A stretch of DNA of 64,000 nucleotides from JAACFF01 sp963701435 (lineage in GTDB: Bacteria; Chloroflexota; Anaerolineae; Promineifilales; Promineifilaceae): contig CAVPAL010000023.1 of NCBI GenBank assembly GCA_963701435.1, positions 982,143-1,046,142 of the forward strand, given 5' to 3'. Shown here piece after piece: positions 45,504 to 54,255 of the stretch (positions are counted from its first letter, which is position 1; every line of letters starts with the position of its first letter). Made by a program: the position numbers and the translations under genes. The notes under the pieces were generated by a model that worked only from the letters and a program-made list of their open reading frames with translations, did not search any database and had not been told where the DNA came from.

Positions 45504-46685
45504 ATGTCTCCTTTTTTGCGCCATTTGCCGCCAACGGCCGTTCCCATTGGCCTGTCCGAATTGCGCGCCGGGTTAAGCAACGATCCCGCTAACCTGGCCA
45601 ATTTTCGCGCCGCGCTCGCCGCTTATGTGGGCACAGTGGACGCTTTTTTAGCCGCTTCCGGCCGCACAGCCCTGTATTTGCTGCTGCGCGGGCTGCAAAT
45701 TGACGATCCCACGCGTACCGAAGTCGTACTGCCGGCGTATACTTGCCCATCGCTGGTCAAGGTCATTCTGGATTTGCAGCTTAAGCCTGTTTTTGTCGAT
45801 TTATCATCGCAGACGTTTGGCATTGATTTGGAAGTGGTGGAAACGGCCGTTACCCCCCACACATTAGCTCTGATTGTCGTCCACCCGTTCGGCATTCCCC
45901 AACCCGTTGATCCGCTGCTGTCGCTGGCCCATGCGATGGGCGCAGTTGTCATCGAAGACGCCGCTCAAGCTTTGGGCGCTAAATGGGACGGGCAGCCGGT
46001 GGGCATTCGCGGCGATTTTGGGCTGTACAGTCTGGGGCCGGGCAAACCCATTTCCACAGCCGGGGGCGGCATTGTCGTCAGCAGTAAGCCGGAAAACCAG
46101 GCGCGGCTGGCGCGCTGGTGGAGCGGTCTGTTGCAGCCAAACAGCGCCGCTTCCGCCCAGGCATGGCTGCGCCAGACTGCTTTTCAAATGGCTTTTCACC
46201 CGGCGGGCTGGTGGGCGGCTGCGCGCGTAGGTTTGCATAAAGTCGGCAATCATGAGTCAAGCTGGGGGTACAGGCAGCGCGGTTTGACGCCCGCCCAGGC
46301 GGGCGTTGGGCTGGCTTTGCTGCCGCAGTTGGACGCTATCAATCAAAGTCGCCGCCAGAATGCAGAATCAATTTTGGCGGGAGTGCGGGCCGGCGAAAAT
46401 GTGGAGCAAGTGGTTGTAGGAAAAACGGCCGAACCCATTTATCTGCGTTTACCCCTGCTGTCAAAAAATTTCGAGACGCGCGAAAGGCTTTATGAACAGC
46501 TTTGGGCAGCAGGGATTGGGGTTGGGCGTATGTATGAACGGCCGTTACCTGCGATTTTCCCAGGTATAACCGAGCGTCGCTTTGTCAATGCGGAAAAAAT
46601 AGCAGCCTGTTTGTTGACGCTGCCCACCCACCATCACATAACCAGCAGTGATATTGCCGCCATCCATACTGCCTTGCAAAGTTAG
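45504..46685 (+). CDS. DegT/DnrJ/EryC1/StrS-type aminotransferase
   Basis: 393 residues. PLP-dependent sugar aminotransferase fold: FLAASGRTALYLLLRGL, the PLP-stacking region VVLPAYTCPSLVKVI, VIEDAAQALGAKWDG, and the lysine that forms the Schiff base in YSLGPGKPISTAGGGIV. It would aminate a nucleotide-linked keto-sugar, or it may be one of the family's non-aminating dehydratases. ATG at 45504 follows a TTG that is in frame. It is 4 nt after the MFS gene and completes the glycan cluster. Confidence 0.85.
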   Translation: MSPFLRHLPPTAVPIGLSELRAGLSNDPANLANFRAALAAYVGTVDAFLAASGRTALYLLLRGLQIDDPTRTEVVLPAYTCPSLVKVILDLQLKPVFVDLSSQTFGIDLEVVETAVTPHTLALIVVHPFGIPQPVDPLLSLAHAMGAVVIEDAAQALGAKWDGQPVGIRGDFGLYSLGPGKPISTAGGGIVVSSKPENQARLARWWSGLLQPNSAASAQAWLRQTAFQMAFHPAGWWAAARVGLHKVGNHESSWGYRQRGLTPAQAGVGLALLPQLDAINQSRRQNAESILAGVRAGENVEQVVVGKTAEPIYLRLPLLSKNFETRERLYEQLWAAGIGVGRMYERPLPAIFPGITERRFVNAEKIAACLLTLPTHHHITSSDIAAIHTALQS

Positions 46686-46736
46686 GTAAACCGCCTGGAA
46701 ATTACCTAAAGGCAAATTCCTGCCTAAGAATTAATT

Positions 46737-47582
46737 CTACAAATCGCGGCGCGAGAAACTCCACACCGCAAAGGCAATCAAGAACAGCATGTAGAAAATG
46801 CTGTAGACAACCATCAGGTCACTGGGCTGTGAAGTGACGGCAAATGGGCCGCCCATCATGAATGAAGAGGTGAAATCAGGCTGGAAAAGCGTCAAGGCTT
46901 TTTTCCACAAGATTTCGGTGGGAATTAATAAACTGGTGAGAATGCCAATGTCAACGGCCGTTTCATTTTGAAACAGCGCCCCAATCTGCTCCACCCAGCC
47001 GCCCAGAAACGCAATCCCAAACAGCATAAATGCGAGCACGCCGTTGGCCAGCGTGGAGAGACGCGTACCACCGGCAATTGTCAACGAGAGGAAAATCAAG
47101 GTTTGCAGCAGCATCAACGCCATCCCGGCCGCCAGATTTTCAAAATAGAAGCCGGCGCGCAGGTAAACGATCAGGCTCAAACCGCCCGCAAGCAGGAGAA
47201 TATAGATCAAACTCAGCAGCGCAAAAGCGAGCCATTTGCCCAAAACAACTTCCCACCGCTGCAGCGGTTTGGTCAGCAAGGTGTCAATTGTGTGCGAGTC
47301 AATTTCGCCTGAAATGGTGGTAACGGAAACCAGCACAATCATAATTGTCACCAACAAATTGGTGGCATACAGACCGGCAGTTAACAAAATACCGGTGATG
47401 ATCGGAGCGTCCTCACTGCGCACGCGCATGGCTTCAAATTCGCGGAAAATATAATGGAAACCAATCCCAAATATGGCCAGGAATACAAACCCCATCAAAA
47501 GCGCCACCCACAGGATGCGGCGGCGCTGGGATTCACGGATGGTAAGCTGCGTGATAGTGAGAAGGGACATTAGCTGATTCAT
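46737..47582 (-). CDS. ABC-2 transporter permease
   Basis: 281 residues with six transmembrane helices in the ABC-2 arrangement: ILWVALLMGFVFLAIFGIGF at the N-terminus, the conserved cytoplasmic elbow SGEIDSHTIDTLLTKPLQRW after helix 2, then four helices to LIAFAVWSFSRRDL. It overlaps the upstream ATPase stop by 4 nt (ATGA), so both form one transporter. The substrate cannot be deduced. Confidence 0.88.
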   Translation of the reverse strand: MNQLMSLLTITQLTIRESQRRRILWVALLMGFVFLAIFGIGFHYIFREFEAMRVRSEDAPIITGILLTAGLYATNLLVTIMIVLVSVTTISGEIDSHTIDTLLTKPLQRWEVVLGKWLAFALLSLIYILLLAGGLSLIVYLRAGFYFENLAAGMALMLLQTLIFLSLTIAGGTRLSTLANGVLAFMLFGIAFLGGWVEQIGALFQNETAVDIGILTSLLIPTEILWKKALTLFQPDFTSSFMMGGPFAVTSQPSDLMVVYSIFYMLFLIAFAVWSFSRRDL

Positions 47583-48499
47583 TCGGTAATATCACCCACA
47601 ATTTGCATGAAGCGATCTTCCAGCGAAAGGCGTTCGGGCGTCATTTCATACAGCGTGTAATTCTGGTCGACCAGCCAGCGCGCAAGTTGCGGCAGGCGTC
47701 CTTCATCCTGAATGCGAAGCTGAATACGGCCGTTTTTGCCGTTCAGCGCCACATCGGAGCCAAATTGCTGTAAATCTTGCAGCAGTTGGGGCGTTGGCTG
47801 GCCCACGCGCAATAAAACCTGATAGCTTTGCTGCATCAGTTCATCCAACGTCGCGACCTGGAGTACACTTCCTTCTCGAATGAAAGCCACGCGGTCACAC
47901 GTTTTTTCGACTTCACTGAGCAGGTGGGAGTTGAGGAAAACGGCCGTTCCGCTGTCGCGCGCCTGGTTAATGATGTCCCGCACCAGACGCCGCCCCATCG
48001 GATCGAGACCGGACGTTGGCTCATCCAGGAAAACCACCTGCGGATCATTCAACAACGCCTGCGCCAGACCAATGCGCTGCAGCATACCTTTGGAGAAGGC
48101 GTGGAGCTGCGTATCGGTGCGGTCGAGCAGGCCGACGAGGTCGAGCAATCGCGGGATAGCAACCGCGCGCACCGCGCGATCCATGCCATAAAGACGGCCG
48201 TGCAAATCGAGGAATTCTGCGGCGGTCAACCATTCGTGAAAGCGGAAATGCTCCGGCAAATAGCCCACCTTGCGACGCGCGGCGGTATCCCCAAGCGGCT
48301 GTCCCAGCAGGGCAGCGCTGCCCGCAGTCGGACGCGTCAGGCCCAGCAGCATCTTAACCGAGGTGGTTTTGCCGGCGCCATTTGGCCCCAAAAAGCCAAA
48401 AATCTCACCTGGTTCGACATCCAGCGTGAGATCGGCCACGGCCACTTTCTGGCCAAATTCTTTACGCAGCGCGCGTGTGACAATAACGGGTTCGCTCAT
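47579..48499 (-). CDS. ABC transporter ATPase
   Basis: 306 residues. Walker A GPNGAGKTTSVKML, Q-loop region RRKVGYLPEHFRFHEW, signature FSKGMLQRIGLAQAL, Walker B QVVFLDEPTSGLDPMG and H-loop LNSHLLSEVEKTC. The C-terminal extension (about 220-306) is typical of ABC-2 drug or polymer exporters. The start was taken at ATG 48499. A GTG 18 nt upstream sits right after GGGAGG and is an alternative. It is paired with the following permease. Confidence 0.92.
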   Translation of the reverse strand: MSEPVIVTRALRKEFGQKVAVADLTLDVEPGEIFGFLGPNGAGKTTSVKMLLGLTRPTAGSAALLGQPLGDTAARRKVGYLPEHFRFHEWLTAAEFLDLHGRLYGMDRAVRAVAIPRLLDLVGLLDRTDTQLHAFSKGMLQRIGLAQALLNDPQVVFLDEPTSGLDPMGRRLVRDIINQARDSGTAVFLNSHLLSEVEKTCDRVAFIREGSVLQVATLDELMQQSYQVLLRVGQPTPQLLQDLQQFGSDVALNGKNGRIQLRIQDEGRLPQLARWLVDQNYTLYEMTPERLSLEDRFMQIVGDITE

Positions 48500-48581
48500 A
48501 AAATGCAACACAGTCACCCTCCCGGAGGTTTTAGCCCAAAATATCGCTTTGAGAGAAACCTCTGGGAGGAGTATCGGATTC

Positions 48582-49578
48582 CTATTGCAGATTATCCGCC
48601 AGTTCGATTAGTTCGCCCAGGCTGCTTTCACCGGCCAGCATGTAAATAATGCCATCTTTTTGCCACAGAACTGCTTTTTCTTCCCCGGTGAGATTCTTAA
48701 CGCCGATGCCGCTCACGCCATTGACGGTTACTTCCCGATAGCTGGCGGCTTCTTGCGGGATGGGCAGCAGCAGCGTGCTGGTCCAATCAATGCTTTGGGC
48801 AATGCGCCGGGCTTCATCGGCTGGTGTGCCTAAAACTTGCAGCAGCGCCTCGCCAAGAACGGCCGTATCCGCATCGGCCGGGTATTCTACCTTTGGACTG
48901 GTTGACTGCATCAACATGGTACCGTCGGCCCACACCTGGTCCACAGCAGGAAAGACCGTCACATAAACTTGGGCGCCATCCAGGCTGTCCGGCAGCAAAT
49001 TAGGATCGGCGCCGGCCGCTGCCACAATACCGCGCGCGCCCGCCAGGTCAACAATCAGACTACCGGAACCGCCATCGGAAACATATACTTCCTGCGGCGC
49101 GCCCAGCGTCGGCAGCGTACGCGCCGCTAAATTTGTGCGTGCGATTGCTTCTTCCAGGCTGGCGACCGGCTGTGGTTCGCCCGGTTCCTGTTCGATAATA
49201 AATTCCCCGGGCGTTAAACCTTCTTCTGCAATCTGTTCAAGGATGGCCGACCTGCTGCGGCGAAATCGAGATGGCGGCAAATTTTTGTACACGGAATAAA
49301 CCCAGAAAATCACTTGCCGCAGCGCGTACACCGGGGAAACTGAGTAAAACAACGGCAATTACAAGAACTGAAAAGGCTACTGCCAATGGTTTTCGCTGTT
49401 GAAATGTCATTTGTATGCTCCTTATGAACCGGCGCAGCGAATTTGTCTGCGCCGGCTGCATCTGTTTTCTGATGTCGGCCAGCATATGCGCAGCCGGGCG
49501 CGGCGCGTCTTCCTGGCCGGGCGCCAGGAAGGAAAGTTGTTCCAGTACATCCTGTAGGTCATCCTGTTTTTGATTCAT
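48582..49578 (-). pseudogene. Anti-sigma-like membrane protein, one frameshift
   Basis: Reading from ATG 49578: a cytoplasmic part (QDDLQDVLEQLSFLAPGQED), a transmembrane helix (KPLAVAFSVLVIAVVLLSFP), then VQKFAAISISPQQV. Near 49,240 one extra base shifts the frame, after which AILEQIAEEGLTPGEF and a 210-residue outer domain (ASYREVTVNGVSGIGVKN, VLWQKDGIIYMLAGE) continue. The 997-nt span is one base over a whole number of codons. The outer domain resembles DUF4367-like sensor domains. The start overlaps the upstream ECF sigma gene by 20 nt, the classical sigma/anti-sigma arrangement. Confidence 0.78.
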
Positions 49579-50140
49579 ATGCTTCTCGAAAAGCCTCACC
49601 TGCGCGTCTGAGTAATGTGCCGACAGAACCGGGCGCGACGCCGCAGATAGCGGCCAGTTCGGCGTAGCTGAGACCCATCTGGCGCAGTAGTAAAAGTTGG
49701 CCATCCCGCTGAGGTAATTGGGCCAACGCCGCGCGCACGGCCGTTTCCGTTTCACGTCGTTCGATTTCCTGCTCTGCGCCGGGCGCTCCGGACGGATCTG
49801 GCGTCAGTAAAACATCACGCTCCCAGCGTCTCCGGCGGCCGCGTATGGCATTGTAACCCAGATTGGTCGCCACGCGATAGAGCCAGGCGCCCACGTTATG
49901 GTCGCCGCCGTCAGCCCGTTTGTGCAGCTTGCGCAGATGATCATGGAGCTTCAGAAAGGTTTCTTGCGTCACGTCTTCAGCTTCGCTGCGATTTCCAACC
50001 AGGCGAAACAGAAGGCCATATACACGGTCATAATGCCGGTAAAATAGCGTATCGAAGGCGGCTTCGTCTCCGGCTGCCAGGTTTTCCAGGTAAAATGGTT
50101 CGGAAAAAGTTATCACGGCGTCGTCACTTTCTTTGCTCAA
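49559..50140 (-). CDS. ECF RNA polymerase sigma factor
   Basis: 193 residues. Region 2 is visible as AAFDTLFYRHYDRVYGLLFR ... EDVTQETFLKLHDHL, with the -10 recognition helix VGAWLYRVATNLGYNAIRGR. Region 4 is ALAQLPQRDGQLLLLRQMG and SYAELAAICGVAPGSVGTLL (helix-turn-helix). The start is TTG with GAGGGGTGAG upstream. The adjoining gene encodes its probable membrane anti-sigma factor. Its regulon is unknown. Confidence 0.93.
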   Translation of the reverse strand: MSKESDDAVITFSEPFYLENLAAGDEAAFDTLFYRHYDRVYGLLFRLVGNRSEAEDVTQETFLKLHDHLRKLHKRADGGDHNVGAWLYRVATNLGYNAIRGRRRRWERDVLLTPDPSGAPGAEQEIERRETETAVRAALAQLPQRDGQLLLLRQMGLSYAELAAICGVAPGSVGTLLRRAGEAFREAYESKTG

Positions 50141-50197
50141 ATTGTGTTTCTCACCCCTCTAAACACCGTGGTCTATGAAAATGTGACAAAAAACAGG

Positions 50198-50623
50198 CTA
50201 TTGCTCCCCGTGGATGGTAACAACAAGGCGACGGCCGTATCCGCGATTACGATGTTCGCACAGATATATGCCCTGCCAGGTTCCGAGGTTGAAACGGCCG
50301 TTGCTAATCGGCACCGTCACACTGCTGCCTAACAGCGACGTCTTAATATGCGAGGTCATATCATCCAAACCCTCGTAGGTATGGCGGTAATAGGGCGCAT
50401 CCTCCGGCACCATCACGTTAAAATGCGTTTCCATATCCATGCGCACGGTGGGGTCGGCGTTTTCGTTGATGGTCAGCGACGCCGAGGTGTGCTGGATCAT
50501 AATGTGCGCCAGGCCCACTTTGAACGCGTCTATTTCAGGCATCTGGCGCAGGATTTCTTGCGTAATCAGATGAAATCCGCGGCTTTTGGGAGACAAAACA
50601 ATCTCTTTCTGAACCCAGCTCAT
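50198..50623 (-). CDS. YjbQ family protein
   Basis: 141 residues of the UPF0047/YjbQ family: IQHTSASLTINENADPTV, DAPYYRHTYEGLDDM, HIKTSLLGSSVTVPI and WQGIYLCEHRNRGYGRRL, with the conserved His, Glu and Arg residues in place. Some members show weak thiamine-phosphate synthase activity in vitro. The cellular role is not agreed. The start has AGGTGAGG upstream, and the gene lies 15 nt downstream of the ABC permease gene on the same strand. Confidence 0.9.
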   Translation of the reverse strand: MSWVQKEIVLSPKSRGFHLITQEILRQMPEIDAFKVGLAHIMIQHTSASLTINENADPTVRMDMETHFNVMVPEDAPYYRHTYEGLDDMTSHIKTSLLGSSVTVPISNGRFNLGTWQGIYLCEHRNRGYGRRLVVTIHGEQ

Positions 50624-50638
50624 ACAAACCTCACCTGC

Positions 50639-51819
50639 CTACCGGCCCAGAATAATGCGTTCCTGATTGTATAGGCGCACAGCCAGCCGCAGAGCGACAA
50701 TGCCAACAGCCAGCGTGACGGCGGAAGCAACCAGGACGTCATTGGGATTAAGTGGTTCGCCGCGCGACACCTGGTTTATCAAAAACAGTTGGGAAACGGC
50801 CGGAATAAAGCGCATCCAAGGCTGCTCGGTCACCGGCAGCACCGAAAGAAAAATGGAGGGCAGGAAGCCAACCAGCGCAACCAATTGGGTGTAGGTCTGG
50901 GCTTCTTTAACCGTGTGCGCATAGGAAGCGACCAGCATTTCCAGCGCGACAGCCATAAAAACGACGGGAAGCATGAGCAAAACGGCCGTTCCAATCACAT
51001 CAAATCCTAAATTGACCCGGATGGCGGTAAATTCCTGCACCTGGGGAATGCCCAACAGCACCAAAAACAGTGTTGTGGCCAAAAAGGTGGCCAGCGCGGC
51101 AAAGATAAAAGCGGTCAAATATTTACCGATATAAATGCGCCAGCGGGGCGCCGGGTTCGTCAGCAGCGGCTCCAGCGACTCCCGTTCGCGTTCGCCGGCG
51201 GTCATATCAACGGCCAGGTAAAAGCCGCCAAAAAGGCAGCCGTAATCATCACCACCGGCAGCAGGTTGAGCACCACGCTGGCTTCGACGTTGGATTGATT
51301 GGCCACGTCGATCGTTTCCACAGGCACGGCCGCCATCACCGCCGGACTGATACCGCGCGCCATGAGCCGCAGGCTGCCAATTTGATTGCTGTATTGCTGC
51401 AGCAAATTACGCGCGCGCTCCACGCCGATGGATGCGCCCTGGTTGGATTCATCCACTATCAACTGCACCACAGCGGGGCGACCGGCGCGAAAATCATCCC
51501 CAAACTCTTCCGGGATAACAAGCGCTGCTTCAATATCACCTTTGCGCACGGCCGTTTCCGGTTCATCCGGCGCAGGCAGCACAACCACATTGTTTTGTTC
51601 AAGGTATAAAACCAGGTTTGGCGCCTGCTCAGCGCCGGATATGTACAGATGCAACGGCCGTTCCACCTGCTCCGAAAAGCTGCGATTCAGGAAGCCGAAC
51701 AAAAAAATGTACAAAATTGGGTTAAACAACACCGTAAAGAGCGCATTAAACATCGCGCGCCGGTCGCGGTAATTATCGAGAACTTCTTTGCGTAAAACAG
51801 TCCAGATATTATAAAACAT
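50639..51819 (-). pseudogene. ABC-2 permease (NatB-like), split by a -1 frameshift
   Basis: The first half (from ATG 51819) has the N-terminal helix NALFTVLFNPILYIFLFGF and a large extracellular loop (DEPETAVRKGDIEAALVIP). The second half has TAGERERESLEPLLTNPAPR, the conserved ABC-2 elbow, and four more helices. A missing G near 51,222-51,230 (expected FLGGFYLAVDMTAGERE) separates them, and the two frames meet at an ATGA overlap (stop 51202, ATG 51203-51205). The 1181-nt span is one base short. It is paired with the NatA-like ATPase next to it. Broken gene, consensus error or two coupled half-proteins are all possible. Confidence 0.8.
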
Positions 51820-51852
51820 GAGACGATTCGCTGCCCCCTCCTGACTTTTCTC

Positions 51853-52584
51853 TCACTCCAAACCTTCTTTCGTCCCGATTAGGGCCACAAAAGCATCTTC
51901 GAGATCATCTTGCCTGGCAGCCAGGCGCAAGTCAGCAGGGGAACCTTCGGCGCGTACACGGCCGTTAGCGATAATGACGATATTTTCACACAACATGGCG
52001 ACCTCCTGCATAATGTGACTGGACAACAGAATGCAGCGTCCTTCGTCGCGCAGCCGCCGGATCACCTGGCGCATGGCGCGCGTACTCATCACATCCAGCC
52101 CGGTCGTAGGTTCATCCAGCATGACGTTTTGTGGATTGTGTACCAGCGCCCGCGCAATGGCGACCTTGACTTTTTCCCCGGTCGAGAAACCTTCGGTGGG
52201 TCGGTTGGCAATGTCGTCCATATCCAGGAGCGTAATCAGAGCATCAATTTGGGTTTCCAGTTCACGCCCGCGCAGGCCATGTAAACGGCCGTAATAGCGC
52301 ACATTTTCGCGCGCGGTAAGGCGTTGGTACAATCCGCGTTTATCCGGCAGCACACCCAGCCGCTGCTGGGCGTCGATTCGCGCACTTTTTGTGTTGTAGC
52401 CGTCGATTGCGGCCGTTCCCTTTTCAGGATCAAGCGTGCCGGCAATCATGCGCATAGTAGTCGATTTACCGGCCCCATTCGGCCCTAACAAACCGGTGAT
52501 CAAACCATCCGGCGCCGAAAAGGAGACGTCTACGACGGCTTTGACTTCGCCAAAAGTTTTACAAAGATTTACTACTTCGATCAT
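51853..52584 (-). CDS. ABC transporter ATPase, NatA-like
   Basis: 243 residues. Walker A GPNGAGKSTTMRMI, Q-loop LGVLPDKRGLYQRL, signature FSTGEKVKVAIARALV, Walker B NVMLDEPTTGLDVMS and H-loop LSSHIMQEVAML. The length and the KRGLYQRLTARENVRYYG segment resemble NatA, the ATPase of the Na+ efflux transporter NatAB. The neighbouring permease has the matching NatB-type layout. Na+ export is therefore a reasonable but unproved guess. Confidence 0.9.
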   Translation of the reverse strand: MIEVVNLCKTFGEVKAVVDVSFSAPDGLITGLLGPNGAGKSTTMRMIAGTLDPEKGTAAIDGYNTKSARIDAQQRLGVLPDKRGLYQRLTARENVRYYGRLHGLRGRELETQIDALITLLDMDDIANRPTEGFSTGEKVKVAIARALVHNPQNVMLDEPTTGLDVMSTRAMRQVIRRLRDEGRCILLSSHIMQEVAMLCENIVIIANGRVRAEGSPADLRLAARQDDLEDAFVALIGTKEGLE

Positions 52585-52598
52585 AGATAATTGACCAT

Positions 52599-54080
52599 TT
52601 ACGGTTCCGGCCCGGTTAGATTGACAAAAAACGGCGGCGGCTGTAATTTTTCGAGACAGGTGATATCAATATCTTGCACGCTGCCGGCGGCCACAAACCG
52701 GGTCAATATATCCGGTACGCAGCCGACCAGCAGTAAACCATGACCGTAATCGGGCGCCGCCAGATGCAGGCTGTTGGGTAAGTCGGCGGCAACTGTTTCG
52801 GCGTAATTAGGCGGCGTCACCGGGTCGGCCTCGCCCGAGAGCAGCAGCGTCGGTATATCAACTGTCAAGGGAGCGCGAAAATCGTCCGCTACGGCCGTTT
52901 CCGGCCACGCTTCACAAATCGCCGCAAAATCATCGGCGCGCAAATCAAATTCAGACCCGGCCTGTAAATCCTCAGCTACAGCCATTTCGATTAAAGGGGC
53001 ATCCTCCGCACAAGTAACTGCATATAACAAACCAAGATTTAAGGCTGACGAGTCGGCTACCATCAAGCCCTGCATAATTAACGGTGTATAGTCGCCCGAT
53101 TCGGCCGCATTGTGGATCAGCAGCGGCAGCAGCGCGGTCAGATCGGTGCTGTACAAAATATTGTAGATGTAACGGCTCAGACGATCGCGATCGATAGTTT
53201 GCGTGATTAATTTACCGCTCAGCGGATGCTCTAGCGTAATTTCAACCGGCGTTTCCAGATCGGCCAGCAGCGCGGTCAATTCTTGCTCCAGATTTGGAAA
53301 CTCCTTGTTACAGGCGTCATCTTGCGCGCAGCGTGTAAACAGCAGTTCAAGCGAGCGCTGCCCGTCACGCGGCATTTGCTGAAAAAGAATCAACTCCGGC
53401 CCCACCACGGCGTCCAAAATTAGCGTGCGCACGTTTTCAGGATAGCGGCGCGCATAGGTCATTGCCGCACGCGTGCCATAAGATGCGCCATACAAATTGA
53501 TCTGGCCGTAACCAAGCGCCTGGCGCACTTCTTCCAGGTCTTGGACGGCGATTTCGGTGGTGTACTGGGTGAGATCGGCCGTTTCTTGAAGCTGTGCAGC
53601 GCATGTATGCAGCAGTTCAACGACTTCCGTATCTGACAAATCAGCATCTTCATCCACCTCTTCCAAGGCGGTGCAGGTCAGCGGATTAGATTCACCGGTT
53701 CCGCGCTGATCAACCAGCACAATATCACGCGTCTCGTTGAGGTCATCTAACAAGCCAACAACAAGCGGGTAGGTTTCCGTCGCGGCCTGACCCGGACCGC
53801 CGGCAAGCATAAACAACGGGTCCGGCTCTGCGAGACTGCTTATAGCAGGCATGACGGCTATGTTCAGGTCAATGGAACGGCCGTTATCCACGACGCGATT
53901 TTCCGGCACGGTTAAAACGCCGCACTGCCCATTTACGCCGCTGTCCAACTGGCAACTTTCCAATTGTAGGCCGCCTGTTGCATCCGCCGCCGGCCGGCAA
54001 GCGCTGACAATGATTACGCACAAAACAGGCGCCATCAACCAGTTGATTTTTTGATTTAACATCTCAATAAGCGTGTGCAT
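52599..54080 (-). CDS. Lipoprotein alpha/beta hydrolase, peptidase S33 (TAP-like)
   Basis: 493 residues. The lipobox IIVSACRP follows the signal segment INWLMAPVLCV, so the enzyme is anchored outside. It has an oxyanion region FMLAGGPGQAATE, DIVLVDQRGTGESNP, the catalytic Ser in YGASYGTRAAMTYARRYP, and the C-terminal Asp/His region LLLSGEADPVTPPNY ... APDYGHGLLLVG. This matches tripeptidyl aminopeptidase / proline iminopeptidase-like S33 enzymes that trim peptides. Several ATG starts are possible (54134, 54080, 54062); 54080 is a compromise. Confidence 0.85.
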   Translation of the reverse strand: MHTLIEMLNQKINWLMAPVLCVIIVSACRPAADATGGLQLESCQLDSGVNGQCGVLTVPENRVVDNGRSIDLNIAVMPAISSLAEPDPLFMLAGGPGQAATETYPLVVGLLDDLNETRDIVLVDQRGTGESNPLTCTALEEVDEDADLSDTEVVELLHTCAAQLQETADLTQYTTEIAVQDLEEVRQALGYGQINLYGASYGTRAAMTYARRYPENVRTLILDAVVGPELILFQQMPRDGQRSLELLFTRCAQDDACNKEFPNLEQELTALLADLETPVEITLEHPLSGKLITQTIDRDRLSRYIYNILYSTDLTALLPLLIHNAAESGDYTPLIMQGLMVADSSALNLGLLYAVTCAEDAPLIEMAVAEDLQAGSEFDLRADDFAAICEAWPETAVADDFRAPLTVDIPTLLLSGEADPVTPPNYAETVAADLPNSLHLAAPDYGHGLLLVGCVPDILTRFVAAGSVQDIDITCLEKLQPPPFFVNLTGPEP

Positions 54081-54185
54081 AACTGAATATAGATTAACCG
54101 AAATTGGCCGCTTTACCACTATTTCAGGGATCATTCAGGCCTTTTTTTGACGCATGAGCGTTTTCCGTGAACGCCGTTGTTTATA

Positions 54186-54203
54186 TTGACATGAGTATGT
54201 CAA
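54186..54203. promoter_or_regulatory. Palindrome in a divergent promoter region
   Basis: TTGACAT and ATGTCAA (7-bp arms, 4-nt centre) between two divergent genes, the S33 lipoprotein and the glycoside-hydrolase-like lipoprotein. The left arm contains a TTGACA -35-like hexamer, so a repressor site over a promoter is possible. Confidence 0.45.
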
Positions 54204-54255
54204 AACCAGTAGGATGCACCTCTGATTGTTGAAAAAACAATCATCTAGGATTTCT

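Noticed and set aside
47828..48649. 273-codon plus-strand frame over the ABC ATPase
   Set aside because: Mirror of a well-supported ATPase on the other strand.
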